14,469 nt of DNA from JAKAWW01 sp049965095. Its GTDB lineage: Archaea > Micrarchaeota > Micrarchaeia > Micrarchaeales > Micrarchaeaceae. Positions 1-6,872 of this stretch are shown here, piece by piece. Numbering within the stretch: the stretch's first letter is position 1; each line of letters begins with the position of its first letter. Under the pieces are notes generated by a model, which saw only the letters and a list, made by a program, of their open reading frames with translations, searched no databases and was not told where the DNA came from. The stretch is from NCBI GenBank assembly GCA_049965095.1, contig JBMFWR010000016.1, positions 1 through 14,469 of the forward strand, given 5' to 3'. Position numbers and translations under genes: made by a program.

Positions 1-811
1 CTGTCTGGTTGTTTATGCTTATACGTTGCCCTTCAAACCAGTGGACTATTTTTGGAACAGAGATGTTCCTGCATGCGGATCCAAAAACCGCATTGATAAA
101 TATTTTAAACTCGTTGATTTTCCGTATCCTATACTTTTCTATGATATCGTGCTGTAGCACAGTTGCATAAAGGTTTGCAAGAATACTTTTTTTGGAGTCA
201 TCATCACTCTCTTTTACAACTTCTGGATAACCACCAAAGTCTATATACTCTGAAAGGGCCTTAATAATAGCACCTTTCTGTTCTGTATTCATGAATTTTT
301 TATATACTAAGCCTTTTGCGGTGCAATACTCTTTAAATGAAAACGGCAACACAATGGTTTCCAATGACCTACCCCTGAGCTCTGAAGGCAAAGCATCGCT
401 GGTTAGCTCTGATGTAGAGCCAGATACAAAAATATTATACTTGTTTTCATCGAAAAGGGTTCTTAGCCATCTGGACCATTCAGGGAAGCTTTGCACTTCG
501 TCTATAAAAAGATAAACAGGTTTTGAGGCACTTAAAGCATACACTTTGTAAATTGTATCTTCTATCTTATCTAGGTTTTCGGGAGTAATGCCTACAAAAT
601 CAATGTCTTCTCCATTTATGAAAATTGGAGTTATGCCTTTTTTACGGAGTTTTTGCATCAGTATAAGCATCATTGAGCTCTTCCCGGCCCTTCTAGGGCC
701 AACGAGCGCCTTTATAAAATTGCTATTATCGCTTACAGGTATGTCCCTTTCTATCAGCTCTATTTTGCTCCCATAATCAATATATCTCGCCAAAGCATTT
801 TCTATGTTCAT
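1..811 (-). CDS. AAA_14/DUF4143-type ATPase, partial (C-terminus beyond the window)
   Basis: The reading frame opens with ATG at 811 and stays open for 270 codons to the left edge, so only the N-terminal part is present. Visible motifs are a P-loop GPRRAGKSS (residues 38-46), a Walker B strand YLFIDEVQ (100-107), a sensor-like VSGST (129-133), an LRGRS motif some 20 residues later, and GGYPEVV in the region linking to the second domain. This order is typical of the archaeal/bacterial ATPases with an AAA_14 domain followed by a DUF4143 nuclease-like domain. Their cellular role is poorly defined, and they are often accessory or mobile genes. Translation probably starts at 811, because GGTGGTGAT ends three bases before the ATG. 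Codon use looks somewhat more AT-rich than in the housekeeping genes to its right. The family call is firm; the function is not. Confidence 0.85.
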   Translation of the reverse strand, partial: MNIENALARYIDYGSKIELIERDIPVSDNSNFIKALVGPRRAGKSSMMLILMQKLRKKGITPIFINGEDIDFVGITPENLDKIEDTIYKVYALSASKPVYLFIDEVQSFPEWSRWLRTLFDENKYNIFVSGSTSELTSDALPSELRGRSLETIVLPFSFKEYCTAKGLVYKKFMNTEQKGAIIKALSEYIDFGGYPEVVKESDDDSKKSILANLYATVLQHDIIEKYRIRKINEFKIFINAVFGSACRNISVPKIVHWFEGQRISINNQT

Positions 812-814
812 ATA

Positions 815-840
815 ATCACCACCTATTAATATTTATATAA
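815..840 (-). promoter_or_regulatory. Promoter and SD of the DUF4143-type ATPase gene
   Basis: Read on the minus strand, a TATA-like TTATATAAATATT (840-828) lies about 25 bases before the ATG at 811. It is followed by GGTGGTGAT (823-815), a one-mismatch match to the archaeal consensus GGAGGTGAT. TATA-to-start spacing this short predicts a leader of only a few bases. A second AT-rich block further up (851-867) could place the start site upstream of the SD. Confidence 0.5.
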
Positions 841-842
841 TA

Positions 843-875
843 GTAATAGATTAAATATATTAAATTATCTATTAC
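843..875. repeat. Inverted repeat upstream of the ATPase gene (possible operator)
   Basis: GTAATAGAT (843-851) is repeated in inverse as ATCTATTAC (867-875), giving nine paired bases around a 15-base AT-only centre. It lies just upstream of the TATA element of the minus-strand ATPase gene, where a dimeric regulator could bind. Chance pairing is easier in AT-rich DNA, so a function is only suggested. Confidence 0.4.
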
Positions 876-1128
876 CAATTTTAATAATCAATAAATTGAA
901 TCTTGTTTCGACATCAAACATAACACAATGCAATAATCTACTTTCTCTCTTCTACGGCAAGCCCTGAGAGTGAGCGCCTATAAACTAATCAACTCACCAA
1001 CGATATGCAACGCTATATCTTCAATAAAAACACAAGAATTAGGCACAAGACAATCTAATATTATATGCGGCTTTTTATTATTTGCCATTTGCTTTAGGAT
1101 TTGAATACGCTTCCTCGTAGCATGTAAA

Positions 1129-1203
1129 TGCTCCCGCCGGGATTTGAACCCGAGTTTCGGCCTTGAGAGGGCCGCGTCCTTGACCGGGCTAGACGATGGG
1201 AGC
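1129..1203 (-). tRNA. tRNA-Glu (anticodon CTC)
   Basis: The minus strand folds as a class I tRNA. The acceptor is GCTCCCA with CGGGAGC, the D-stem GTC/GAC, the anticodon stem CGGCC/GGCCG around loop CTCTCAA (anticodon CTC, reading GAG), and the T-stem TCGGG/CCCGG around loop TTCAAAT. The discriminator is A and CCA is not encoded. There is no intron. One flaw is that the last acceptor pair would be A7 opposite C66. The gene begins 17 bases after the stop codon of the unknown ORF. A weak TATA-like TTTTTAGA inside the end of that ORF (about 1240-1250) could drive it, or it may be released from a longer transcript. Confidence 0.93.
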
Positions 1204-1220
1204 CTGACAATGATCAGCTA

Positions 1221-1988
1221 TCACAATTTCTTCCTTACAATTCTAAAAAGCTTTGCTGTGCGGGAACTCTGCACATCGACCATCTCTTTTATTATATCGC
1301 CAGCATATGAATCGTGCGCGGCGAGCTCAGCTAATGTTTTTGCCATCTCAAGCTTGCTTGCTTCAAGCAACGCAGGGTTTTGCTTGAAGCTTTCCATTGA
1401 CTTTATTATGCTGCCTGACTGCAGAAGTGAGCTTTCCATCTTGTCAACTATACTCTGCGGTATGCCTCTTATCGCGGTGCTTGATTCAAACTGCATTATG
1501 TTCAGTATTGTGCTTACAGTGCTCTGCATCATGAAGAAAGGAATCGAATATATGTAGGATTCTATGGCTTTTATCGCGGCGCTTTTCTTCTCGTTGCCAA
1601 GAGCAAGCAAGGCGGGCTTGAGAAGCATGTTGCTATTGTCTTTGGCATCGAACATCAATACATATTGCTCCAGTTCCTTTTTGTCTAGGGCATAGAAGAA
1701 GCTCACATATGCGTAAACGGCGCTTGGAATACTCTTGTAGAACATTGTTGTATCGAAATCGCCTGCTGAAGCCAGCTTGGCCATTGCTTTTGAAAATTTG
1801 AATTCGGAATTTATCCTCCTTGAATATAGCGATACATAGTGCTTCTTGTTCCTTAGCCTCTTTGAGAATTGGCGAGCAAAGCCAAGCATATATGCTAGCG
1901 CCTTGAGAGGAGTAACGCTAAGAGACATGTTTATTTCATTCAAAAAAGTACTGTCTACTTCTATGCTGGTCTGCCTTTGGGCCCTCAA
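1221..1988 (-). CDS. Hypothetical helical protein, 255 aa
   Basis: I do not recognise this family. The predicted product is mostly alpha-helical, rich in Met, Ser, Lys and Ala, and contains no cysteine or tryptophan. Its N-terminal third is basic (for example FSKRLRNKKHYVSLYSRR near residues 41-58) and it ends in a basic tail, FRIVRKKL. No signal peptide or clear membrane helix is visible, so a cytosolic and possibly nucleic-acid-associated protein is conceivable but unproven. The start is a TTG at 1988, chosen because GGTGAC ends three bases before it, the same geometry as at other starts here. TATA-like sequences at 2011-2020 and 2029-2038 suggest its own promoter, although it also lies 59 bases behind the DUF460 gene on the same strand. 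An internal Met at residue 21 is an alternative start. Confidence 0.75.
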   Translation of the reverse strand: MRAQRQTSIEVDSTFLNEINMSLSVTPLKALAYMLGFARQFSKRLRNKKHYVSLYSRRINSEFKFSKAMAKLASAGDFDTTMFYKSIPSAVYAYVSFFYALDKKELEQYVLMFDAKDNSNMLLKPALLALGNEKKSAAIKAIESYIYSIPFFMMQSTVSTILNIMQFESSTAIRGIPQSIVDKMESSLLQSGSIIKSMESFKQNPALLEASKLEMAKTLAELAAHDSYAGDIIKEMVDVQSSRTAKLFRIVRKKL

Positions 1989-2047
1989 AAAGTCACCATT
2001 ATTTGCTTAGTATTTTAAAAGGGCAAGCATATAAACTTAACTTTTGC

Positions 2048-2518
2048 TCATCTCCTGTTAGCAATTTTGTTTGACAGCACTTCGCTGACCGAGTATTTCA
2101 TTATTACCTTCGCTTTTACTTCATCAGCTTCGTTGCTGTCTTTTATCTCGCTGTCTATCTGCCTAAACTTATTTTCAAACGCATTGTATGCTTTTTGAGC
2201 CGCGGAATATGCGTCGCGCTCGTGTATGTTCGATATCTTTGCTGCTTCGCCCATTGCACGCTTCTCGTAAGCCTTGATTACCTTGCTTGGATAGAAAGCT
2301 CTTGCATGGAATGCTGCATTTACCTTGTCTATTACGATGCTCCTTGTGGGCTTGTCGCTTGCAACCACAACAGGTATGCCTACAGTGCTTGCGGTTTTTA
2401 TTATCCATTCTTCCCCGGCAAATAGCTTGTGGTCTGCAAGCAGGAGCATGCCTTTCAGATCAAGGCACGCTATGCCTGTTGTCTTGCCTGGATCTATTCC
2501 TAGTATTATGTGCACCAT
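2048..2518 (-). CDS. DUF460/COG2433-type RNase H-fold (RuvC/YqgF-like) protein, single-domain form
   Basis: The 156-residue product opens with HIILGIDPGKTTGIACLDLKG, the first strand of an RNase H fold with its acidic residue at D9. It continues with PVVVASDKPTRSIVIDKV and then an NIHERDAYSAAQKAY block. This order matches the N-terminal domain of the archaeal DUF460 proteins (COG2433, predicted RuvC/YqgF-type nucleases). Many relatives carry a long coiled-coil and further domains after this one; here only a short charged helical tail follows. The ATG at 2518 directly abuts the TGA of the DsbA-like gene upstream (TGAATG), so translation is probably coupled. A nucleic-acid cleaving or remodelling role is inferred from the fold; the real substrate is unknown. 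Confidence 0.85.
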   Translation of the reverse strand: MVHIILGIDPGKTTGIACLDLKGMLLLADHKLFAGEEWIIKTASTVGIPVVVASDKPTRSIVIDKVNAAFHARAFYPSKVIKAYEKRAMGEAAKISNIHERDAYSAAQKAYNAFENKFRQIDSEIKDSNEADEVKAKVIMKYSVSEVLSNKIANRR

Positions 2519-3568
2519 TCACTTGCCCATGTTGCCAAGAGCATATTTTATTGTTTGGTTCAGCGTTGCGGGTATTGCAAGATACTTGCAGTTGACTATG
2601 AATACTGGAGTAGAAGTTACATTGTAATAGGAAGCAAGCTTTGCCTGGTACTCGAGGGGCGCAGATGATGTTTGAAGGCACGAGTTGAAGCTCTGGGAGT
2701 TTAGCCCAGAATCTTCGGCTATGGCTTGCATGGACGAATTTGATAAGGGGTAGCCATTGAAAGCGCTGCTAAAATTTTCAAGGAACTGATTAAGCCTGCC
2801 GTTCTTGTACGCGCAGAAAAGGTAGCTGGCAGCTTCTTGTGTAGTGCCTATTCCGTAGCTCGGGTAAAAGTTTTCCGCATAAGGAGTAAATATGAAGTAA
2901 TAGCTCATGTTTATTGAATTGGAATAGTGCATAGAATCCATATATGATTCTTTAAGCGCATTGATTGCACCAGGCGCATACGGATCCGTTATCGCATAAA
3001 CAGGGATTGGCATGGTAGAATTGCATTGAGCTTTGCCACCTATACTTATCACTCCGCTTGCCACCACAGTATCATTTGACAATCCGGCAGGCTTGAGGGT
3101 TTGCAGGTATGCACTCACTAGCGTGAGGTTGCTATTTAAAAGCATTGACATGTTGTATATGGCATTGTTTACAAAAGGATCCCTAAACGGGACAACTACC
3201 AACCAATCGCTGCTGTTTGCTAGGTAATAGACTTTTGTGCTGTTAATAATGGAATAATATGGAAGAAGCGAGAGCGACGTATTGACAGATGAGTAGCTTG
3301 CTAGTATTCTTCCTACAACTTGCATCACTTGCGTATTATTGTATTTTGGAGTATTACATACACCATTAGACATGCCATACTGGCAATTCTTCACTATTGT
3401 AGCGGGCTTTGACGTTGCCAGCGCTATTGCCAATACCACCAGTATTACTACAAGGACAATCAGCGATATATGCAGGTAATCGAGCCCATAGTTCTTCATA
3501 GCGGGCTTTACCAGAAACACAGGTTCTTCACTCTGTGCATGCTTTTTCTCCTTGATAACTTTTGCCAT
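2519..3568 (-). CDS. Membrane-anchored DsbA/thioredoxin-like protein lacking the CXXC active site
   Basis: The 349-residue product has a charged cytosolic N-terminus, one membrane helix (about residues 34-51) and a large, probably extracytoplasmic part rich in Asn, Ser and Tyr, including N-x-S/T sites. The C-terminal third looks like a DsbA/Thioredoxin_4 fold. It has a strand leading to DPYAPG at 195-200, where family members have the catalytic CPYC. A helical insertion with FCAYKNG around 251-257 follows, then a second helical block with C297, and a cis-proline loop TPVF at 320-323. Both catalytic cysteines are alanine (APGA, 198-201), so oxidoreductase activity is unlikely and a binding or chaperone role is more plausible. 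Other cysteines at 62, 71, 182, 252, 297 and 327 could form structural disulfides. The start at 3568 is chosen because GGTG lies five bases upstream; the in-frame extension to 3607 is tRNA sequence. Confidence 0.75.
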   Translation of the reverse strand: MAKVIKEKKHAQSEEPVFLVKPAMKNYGLDYLHISLIVLVVILVVLAIALATSKPATIVKNCQYGMSNGVCNTPKYNNTQVMQVVGRILASYSSVNTSLSLLPYYSIINSTKVYYLANSSDWLVVVPFRDPFVNNAIYNMSMLLNSNLTLVSAYLQTLKPAGLSNDTVVASGVISIGGKAQCNSTMPIPVYAITDPYAPGAINALKESYMDSMHYSNSINMSYYFIFTPYAENFYPSYGIGTTQEAASYLFCAYKNGRLNQFLENFSSAFNGYPLSNSSMQAIAEDSGLNSQSFNSCLQTSSAPLEYQAKLASYYNVTSTPVFIVNCKYLAIPATLNQTIKYALGNMGK

Positions 3569-3586
3569 AATAACACCATCAAAGAG

Positions 3587-3691
3587 CGGGCCCGGCGGGA
3601 TTTTCATGCACGTTCTTCAAGAAAGCGCACTTTGAACCCGCGACCTTCACCTTAGGAGGATGCCGCTCTATCCAAGCTGAGCTACGGGCCC
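3587..3691 (-). tRNA. tRNA-Arg (anticodon CCT) with a T-loop intron
   Basis: On the minus strand the acceptor GGGCCCG pairs perfectly with CGGGCCC. The D-stem is GCTC/GAGC, and the anticodon loop CTCCTAA carries CCT, reading AGG. The anticodon stem has four pairs plus a G27-A43 mismatch. The T-stem GCGGG/CCCGC is perfect, but its loop is 37 bases instead of 7. Removing 30 bases gives a standard TTCAAAT loop, so the gene is interrupted between positions 59 and 60. The discriminator is G and CCA is not encoded. A TATA element at 3721-3733 sits at the right distance for a start about 10 bases before the tRNA. The DsbA-like gene starts only 18 bases downstream with no promoter of its own in between. 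Confidence 0.92.
3601..3630 (-). other. 30-nt tRNA intron in the T-loop (position 59/60) with bulge-helix-bulge
   Basis: Around the junctions the precursor forms a complete archaeal splicing motif. The outer helix is the T-stem GCGGG/CCCGC, the central 4-bp helix is TTCA/TGAA, and the 3-nt bulges are AAG and AAT. The inner helix is TGCGC with GTGCA preceded by C (five pairs including one G-T). Cutting after the second base of each bulge joins TTCAAA to T and restores the 7-base T-loop exactly. No ORF fits in it. Non-canonical tRNA introns at such positions are known in several archaeal groups and need a splicing endonuclease of broad specificity. Confidence 0.88.
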
Positions 3692-3720
3692 ATGCTCACT
3701 CTTTTAAATTTGCAAGCAAG

Positions 3721-3733
3721 ATATAAAAATATA
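3721..3733 (-). promoter_or_regulatory. TATA element of tRNA-Arg / DsbA-like transcription unit
   Basis: On the minus strand ATATTTTTATAT is centred about 36 bases before the tRNA-Arg 5' end. This predicts initiation near 3701 and a leader of about ten bases. It lies in the 67-base gap after the first DUF84 gene, so the tRNA and the genes behind it can be transcribed independently of the nnr operon. Confidence 0.5.
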
Positions 3734-3758
3734 TGGAAGCCTTTTTGTAAATGCTTTT

Positions 3759-4301
3759 TTACTCGTTTTCATCTTGATTCTTATAGTATTTTGACACGAA
3801 CGCTGCAAGGGCGCATGTTGTTGCATCTACAAACTCCTTTTTCCTGTCATACATACCATTAGTAAGTATGCCATTCGTGCCAAGCTCAGTGCGTACGTTT
3901 TCTTTGCTTTTCCCAGACAGGGACGACATTGCTTCCGCCAAGCCAATGCCGCTATCGATCATATCTGCTATTTGGCTTGGGAGCATCACCTGCGCGCTTG
4001 CGCCTATGCCAACAGCACCGCTTCTGTCAACTATCGCAACCCATCCATATACAAAGCTGCCGAAGCTGTTTTTTGACGTTATGCCCTCCGCGCCAACGCC
4101 CATGTAAGCATTTGCGAGATTCATGGCGCTTTTTGCCCTGTTTATGGCTCCTCTTATTCCCTCATCGTCTCCTTTTGGATCTTCGCTCACGCCAGAATTG
4201 GTTCCAATCGAAACAAACTCTGCATTGTCAAAAGCCTTTTTGAGAACGCTTTCTATTGCATCAACCTTAAGCTTGTTTGTTGTCCCTATTGCTATCTTCA
4301 C
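3759..4301 (-). CDS. DUF84 family non-canonical purine NTPase (inosine/xanthosine triphosphatase)
   Basis: The 180-residue product matches the DUF84/NTPase_I-T family (YjjX-like). These enzymes hydrolyse ITP and XTP to keep deaminated purines out of RNA and DNA. Recognisable blocks are IGTTNKLKVDAI (residues 5-16), SGVSEDPKGDDEGIRGAINRA (a substrate-binding region), GVGAEG, VAIVDRSGAVGIGASAQVMLP, and LGTNGILTNGMYDR near the C-terminus. The length is normal for the family. It starts at GTG 4301 with AGTGAT three bases before it, overlapping the end of gdpD (4 bases between stop and start). It is therefore the last gene of the nnr-argS-gdpD run. A second, more divergent member lies at 10237-10782. 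Activity on ITP/XTP is inferred from the family. Confidence 0.88.
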   Translation of the reverse strand: MKIAIGTTNKLKVDAIESVLKKAFDNAEFVSIGTNSGVSEDPKGDDEGIRGAINRAKSAMNLANAYMGVGAEGITSKNSFGSFVYGWVAIVDRSGAVGIGASAQVMLPSQIADMIDSGIGLAEAMSSLSGKSKENVRTELGTNGILTNGMYDRKKEFVDATTCALAAFVSKYYKNQDENE

Positions 4302-4305
4302 AAAA

Positions 4306-4995
4306 TCACTTCAAGCTTGATAATATAGATGGGTAATCTGTTGCTATTCCGTCAACTCCCTTCCTTTTAAATTCCTCCATTTCGGCTTTGCCGTTTACGG
4401 TCCATACTATAATCTTGAAATTGTTTTCATGCGCACGCTCTATGTCCTTTGAATGGGTAAACCTATAGAGCGGCAGCAGGTAGCTTGCACCAATGGATTT
4501 TGCTGTGCCTATTGGATCCTTGTAGCTTGCATATATGAAACCTGTTTCTATTTTACTGTCAATAGCCTTAGACTTCCTCAGTGAATCCTCGTGAAACGAT
4601 ATTATTATTGCAACATCTTCCATGCCAAACTTCTTTATCTCATCTATTATGGCGCTTTCCGTGCCAGGTTCCTTTATCTCGATAAGCACCTTCTCTAGTT
4701 TTTTGCCCACATTTTTGTGTATAAACTCAAGGGCTTCTTCCAATGTTGGTATCTTTTCTCCATCTATGCTTAATCCTTTTATCTCGCGCAATGTAAAATC
4801 CTTAACGTAGCCTTTTGCGCCGGTGAGTTTGTCAAGCTTTTCGTTGTGGAATACCACAAGCCTGCCGTCTTTAGTGCTCCTGACGTCAAGTTCCACAGCA
4901 TTTGCACCGTCGCTTATTGCCTCGGCAAAACTCTTCAATGTGTTTTCCGGCGCATTACCGCTTGCTCCTCTGTGTCCGATTATCAAAAATACCAT
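4306..4995 (-). CDS. Glycerophosphodiester phosphodiesterase family protein (GDPD)
   Basis: The 229-residue product is a complete, cytosolic GDPD TIM-barrel with no signal peptide. It has the invariant GHRG (H8, R9), APENT (15-19), ELD metal ligands (E35, D37), the catalytic HN (H50), IEIK (105-108) and a late IIVWTVN followed by GVDGIATDYP. Enzymes of this type hydrolyse glycerophosphodiesters to glycerol phosphate plus an alcohol, usually in lipid head-group turnover. In an archaeon the substrate may be a glycerol-1-phosphate derivative, which the sequence cannot decide. It begins three bases after the argS stop, so it belongs to the same operon, and it is followed closely by a DUF84 NTPase. 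Confidence 0.92.
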   Translation of the reverse strand: MVFLIIGHRGASGNAPENTLKSFAEAISDGANAVELDVRSTKDGRLVVFHNEKLDKLTGAKGYVKDFTLREIKGLSIDGEKIPTLEEALEFIHKNVGKKLEKVLIEIKEPGTESAIIDEIKKFGMEDVAIIISFHEDSLRKSKAIDSKIETGFIYASYKDPIGTAKSIGASYLLPLYRFTHSKDIERAHENNFKIIVWTVNGKAEMEEFKRKGVDGIATDYPSILSSLK

Positions 4996-4998
4996 AGT

Positions 4999-6864
4999 TC
5001 ACATCTTGTCAAGCGCATCCACGCCTATTGTACCAAGCACAAATTTCATTGTTGATGAAAAAGCCGCAAGAAGCGCAAGCCTTGCTTCCTTAACTCCTGG
5101 CTCTGCCTTCAGCACAGGTGCATTCTCGTAGAATCTTGAGAAGTTGTCTGCAAGCTCCAAAGCATATTCGACAACAAGGTTTGGCTTGTATTCCGATGAA
5201 GCTTTTTCCATCACATACTGCAACTTTGATATGGATTTGACAAGCTCAAAATCGTAATCGCCGGAAAGGCCAAAAGCCTGATGCACCCTTGTTCCAGCAT
5301 CTCCTAGTATTCTGCTTGCCCTTGCATACATGTATTGCACATAAGGCCCAGAATTACCTTCGAAGTTGAGTGCGCGTCCCCATGAGAATATTATCTTTTT
5401 GTCAATGCCCACTTTTAGGAACTCGAATTTTATTGCCGCAAGAGCAACGTTTTTTGCAATCCTTTCCTGCTCTTCAGATGTGAAATCGAAGCGTCCCTTG
5501 ATCAGCGCAAGGGCCTTCTTTTTTGCCTCTTCAAGAAGATCATCTGCGCTGTACCCTAACCAAGTGCCTTCACGGCCTGAAAGCCCACCAGATTCTATCT
5601 CAACTTCTCCGTATGACAGATGTTGCAGGCTTGAAGATTTGTCAGCCCTGCCGATTGCCTCAAACGCAAGCTTGAGAAGAGCCTGAGGATAGCTCTGCCT
5701 TACATCTATTATGTTGACTGCAAGATCAGCTTTGTTGAACTGCATTTTTGCACCTTCCTCTGCCGTGGTGTAAACTGGCTTGCCGTTAGGCTGCTTTTCT
5801 ATGAACACAGAATAATGGAACGGATCCTCTATTATGCCGAACTTCCACATGTGAAACGCTATGTCTTTAGCAAGGTATGTAGGCACGCCGTTGCTTCGCA
5901 CTAGAACCTTGACGTTTTCTTTCATGCCTTTGAATTCGTTAGGCAGGTTCTTTATTGAAGACAGGTCTATCACAATGCAACCCTTGAAATCGCCATCCTG
6001 CTCTTTGCGGACAAAGCCGCTTTGCTCGAGCAGCTTCATGGCTATTGAAAGCAGGTCTTTCCTCACTATGTCGCTCTCCCATACCATTAGATCATGGTAT
6101 ATAAGATAATCGAAAGCGGTCTTATATTCTGCAAGTATGCACTCCTTTGCAAGATCTCTTGCCATCTTCGATTCGTAGGTGCCATCCTGCTCTATAAGCG
6201 AAAGCACGTTGTTTATCTCAGAAACGGAATCGTGCTCCTTCATGTACTTGTTTGCCTCTACATACTGCTTGCCGAGCCAATGGTCAAACTTGCCTTCCGG
6301 CTTGTTGTTGCCCTTTAGGTACCACCATACGCTCTCCGCTACCTGCAAGCCCAAATCATCAATGTAATCCGTGCGCAATACATCGAAAGAACACGCTTCT
6401 AGTATATTTGATACAGAATCGCCGATAAGTGCGTTTCTCAGGTGCCCGATATGCCACGGCTTGTTTGGATTTACGCTCGGATATTCGACCATGGCGCGCT
6501 TGCCTGTGCCAATGCCAGATACGCGCTTGCCGATGCCCAAAGCATATTCAACTACTGCCTTGGAAAATGGCACTCTGTCAATATGGAAATTGACAAAGCC
6601 ATTTTCGGTTGTTATGCTGCTTATCATGTCTATGCTTGAAATGCTTTCAGCAATGTCCTTTGCAACCTTTGCAGGATCAATGCCAGACACTTTTGCGAAC
6701 CTGAATGCTATAGAAGACGAAATGTCGCCAAAAGCCTTAGACGGGGTTATGCTGTTCCGTATCTCGATCGAGTTGGCTTTGAAGCCGAGCTTGCCGCATG
6801 CTCCGAAAATTGCTTCCTCTATTCGCTTCAAAAGCACATTGTACGGGCTTTCAACAATGTCCAA
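4999..6864 (-). CDS. argS: Arginyl-tRNA synthetase
   Basis: The 621-residue product charges tRNA-Arg. It has the N-terminal additional domain of ArgRS (about residues 3-95, ending ENGFVNFHI). The catalytic domain follows with NPNKPWHIGHLRNALIGDS (HIGH at 138-141) and DYIDDLGLQ, and the KMSKS-equivalent loop is GGLSGREGT (426-434). The C-terminal DALR anticodon-binding domain begins near LNFEGNSGPYVQYMYARASRIL (499-520) and ends in LGTIGVDALDKM. Replacement of KMSK by LSGREGT-like sequence is common in ArgRS, which can lack a canonical KMSKS lysine. The start is TTG 6864, with GGTG overlapping the stop of nnr, so the two genes are co-translated or at least co-transcribed. A tRNA-Arg gene lies about 3 kb downstream on the same strand. 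Confidence 0.96.
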   Translation of the reverse strand: MDIVESPYNVLLKRIEEAIFGACGKLGFKANSIEIRNSITPSKAFGDISSSIAFRFAKVSGIDPAKVAKDIAESISSIDMISSITTENGFVNFHIDRVPFSKAVVEYALGIGKRVSGIGTGKRAMVEYPSVNPNKPWHIGHLRNALIGDSVSNILEACSFDVLRTDYIDDLGLQVAESVWWYLKGNNKPEGKFDHWLGKQYVEANKYMKEHDSVSEINNVLSLIEQDGTYESKMARDLAKECILAEYKTAFDYLIYHDLMVWESDIVRKDLLSIAMKLLEQSGFVRKEQDGDFKGCIVIDLSSIKNLPNEFKGMKENVKVLVRSNGVPTYLAKDIAFHMWKFGIIEDPFHYSVFIEKQPNGKPVYTTAEEGAKMQFNKADLAVNIIDVRQSYPQALLKLAFEAIGRADKSSSLQHLSYGEVEIESGGLSGREGTWLGYSADDLLEEAKKKALALIKGRFDFTSEEQERIAKNVALAAIKFEFLKVGIDKKIIFSWGRALNFEGNSGPYVQYMYARASRILGDAGTRVHQAFGLSGDYDFELVKSISKLQYVMEKASSEYKPNLVVEYALELADNFSRFYENAPVLKAEPGVKEARLALLAAFSSTMKFVLGTIGVDALDKM

Positions 6865-6872
6865 ACAAACAC

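Larger units (their letters stand above)
812..1128. other. Gene-poor spacer between the ATPase gene and tRNA-Glu
   Basis: No convincing gene is present. The left third is the AT-rich promoter region of the ATPase gene. The right part holds only a 36-codon minus-strand frame (1088-978, ATG to TAG, beginning MANNKKPHIILDCLV). It has no SD and resembles nothing I recognise. The in-frame stretch continues upstream of its ATG towards the tRNA, so it could be a decayed gene tail as easily as chance. Confidence 0.4.

Noticed and set aside
1144..1557. Plus-strand ORF starting inside tRNA-Glu
   Set aside because: It begins in the tRNA and runs antisense to the 255-residue ORF; composition is that of a shadow frame.
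3569..3607. N-terminal extension of the DsbA-like gene to 3607
   Set aside because: These codons are the 3' end of tRNA-Arg and its spacer; the ATG at 3568 has GGTG at the right distance.
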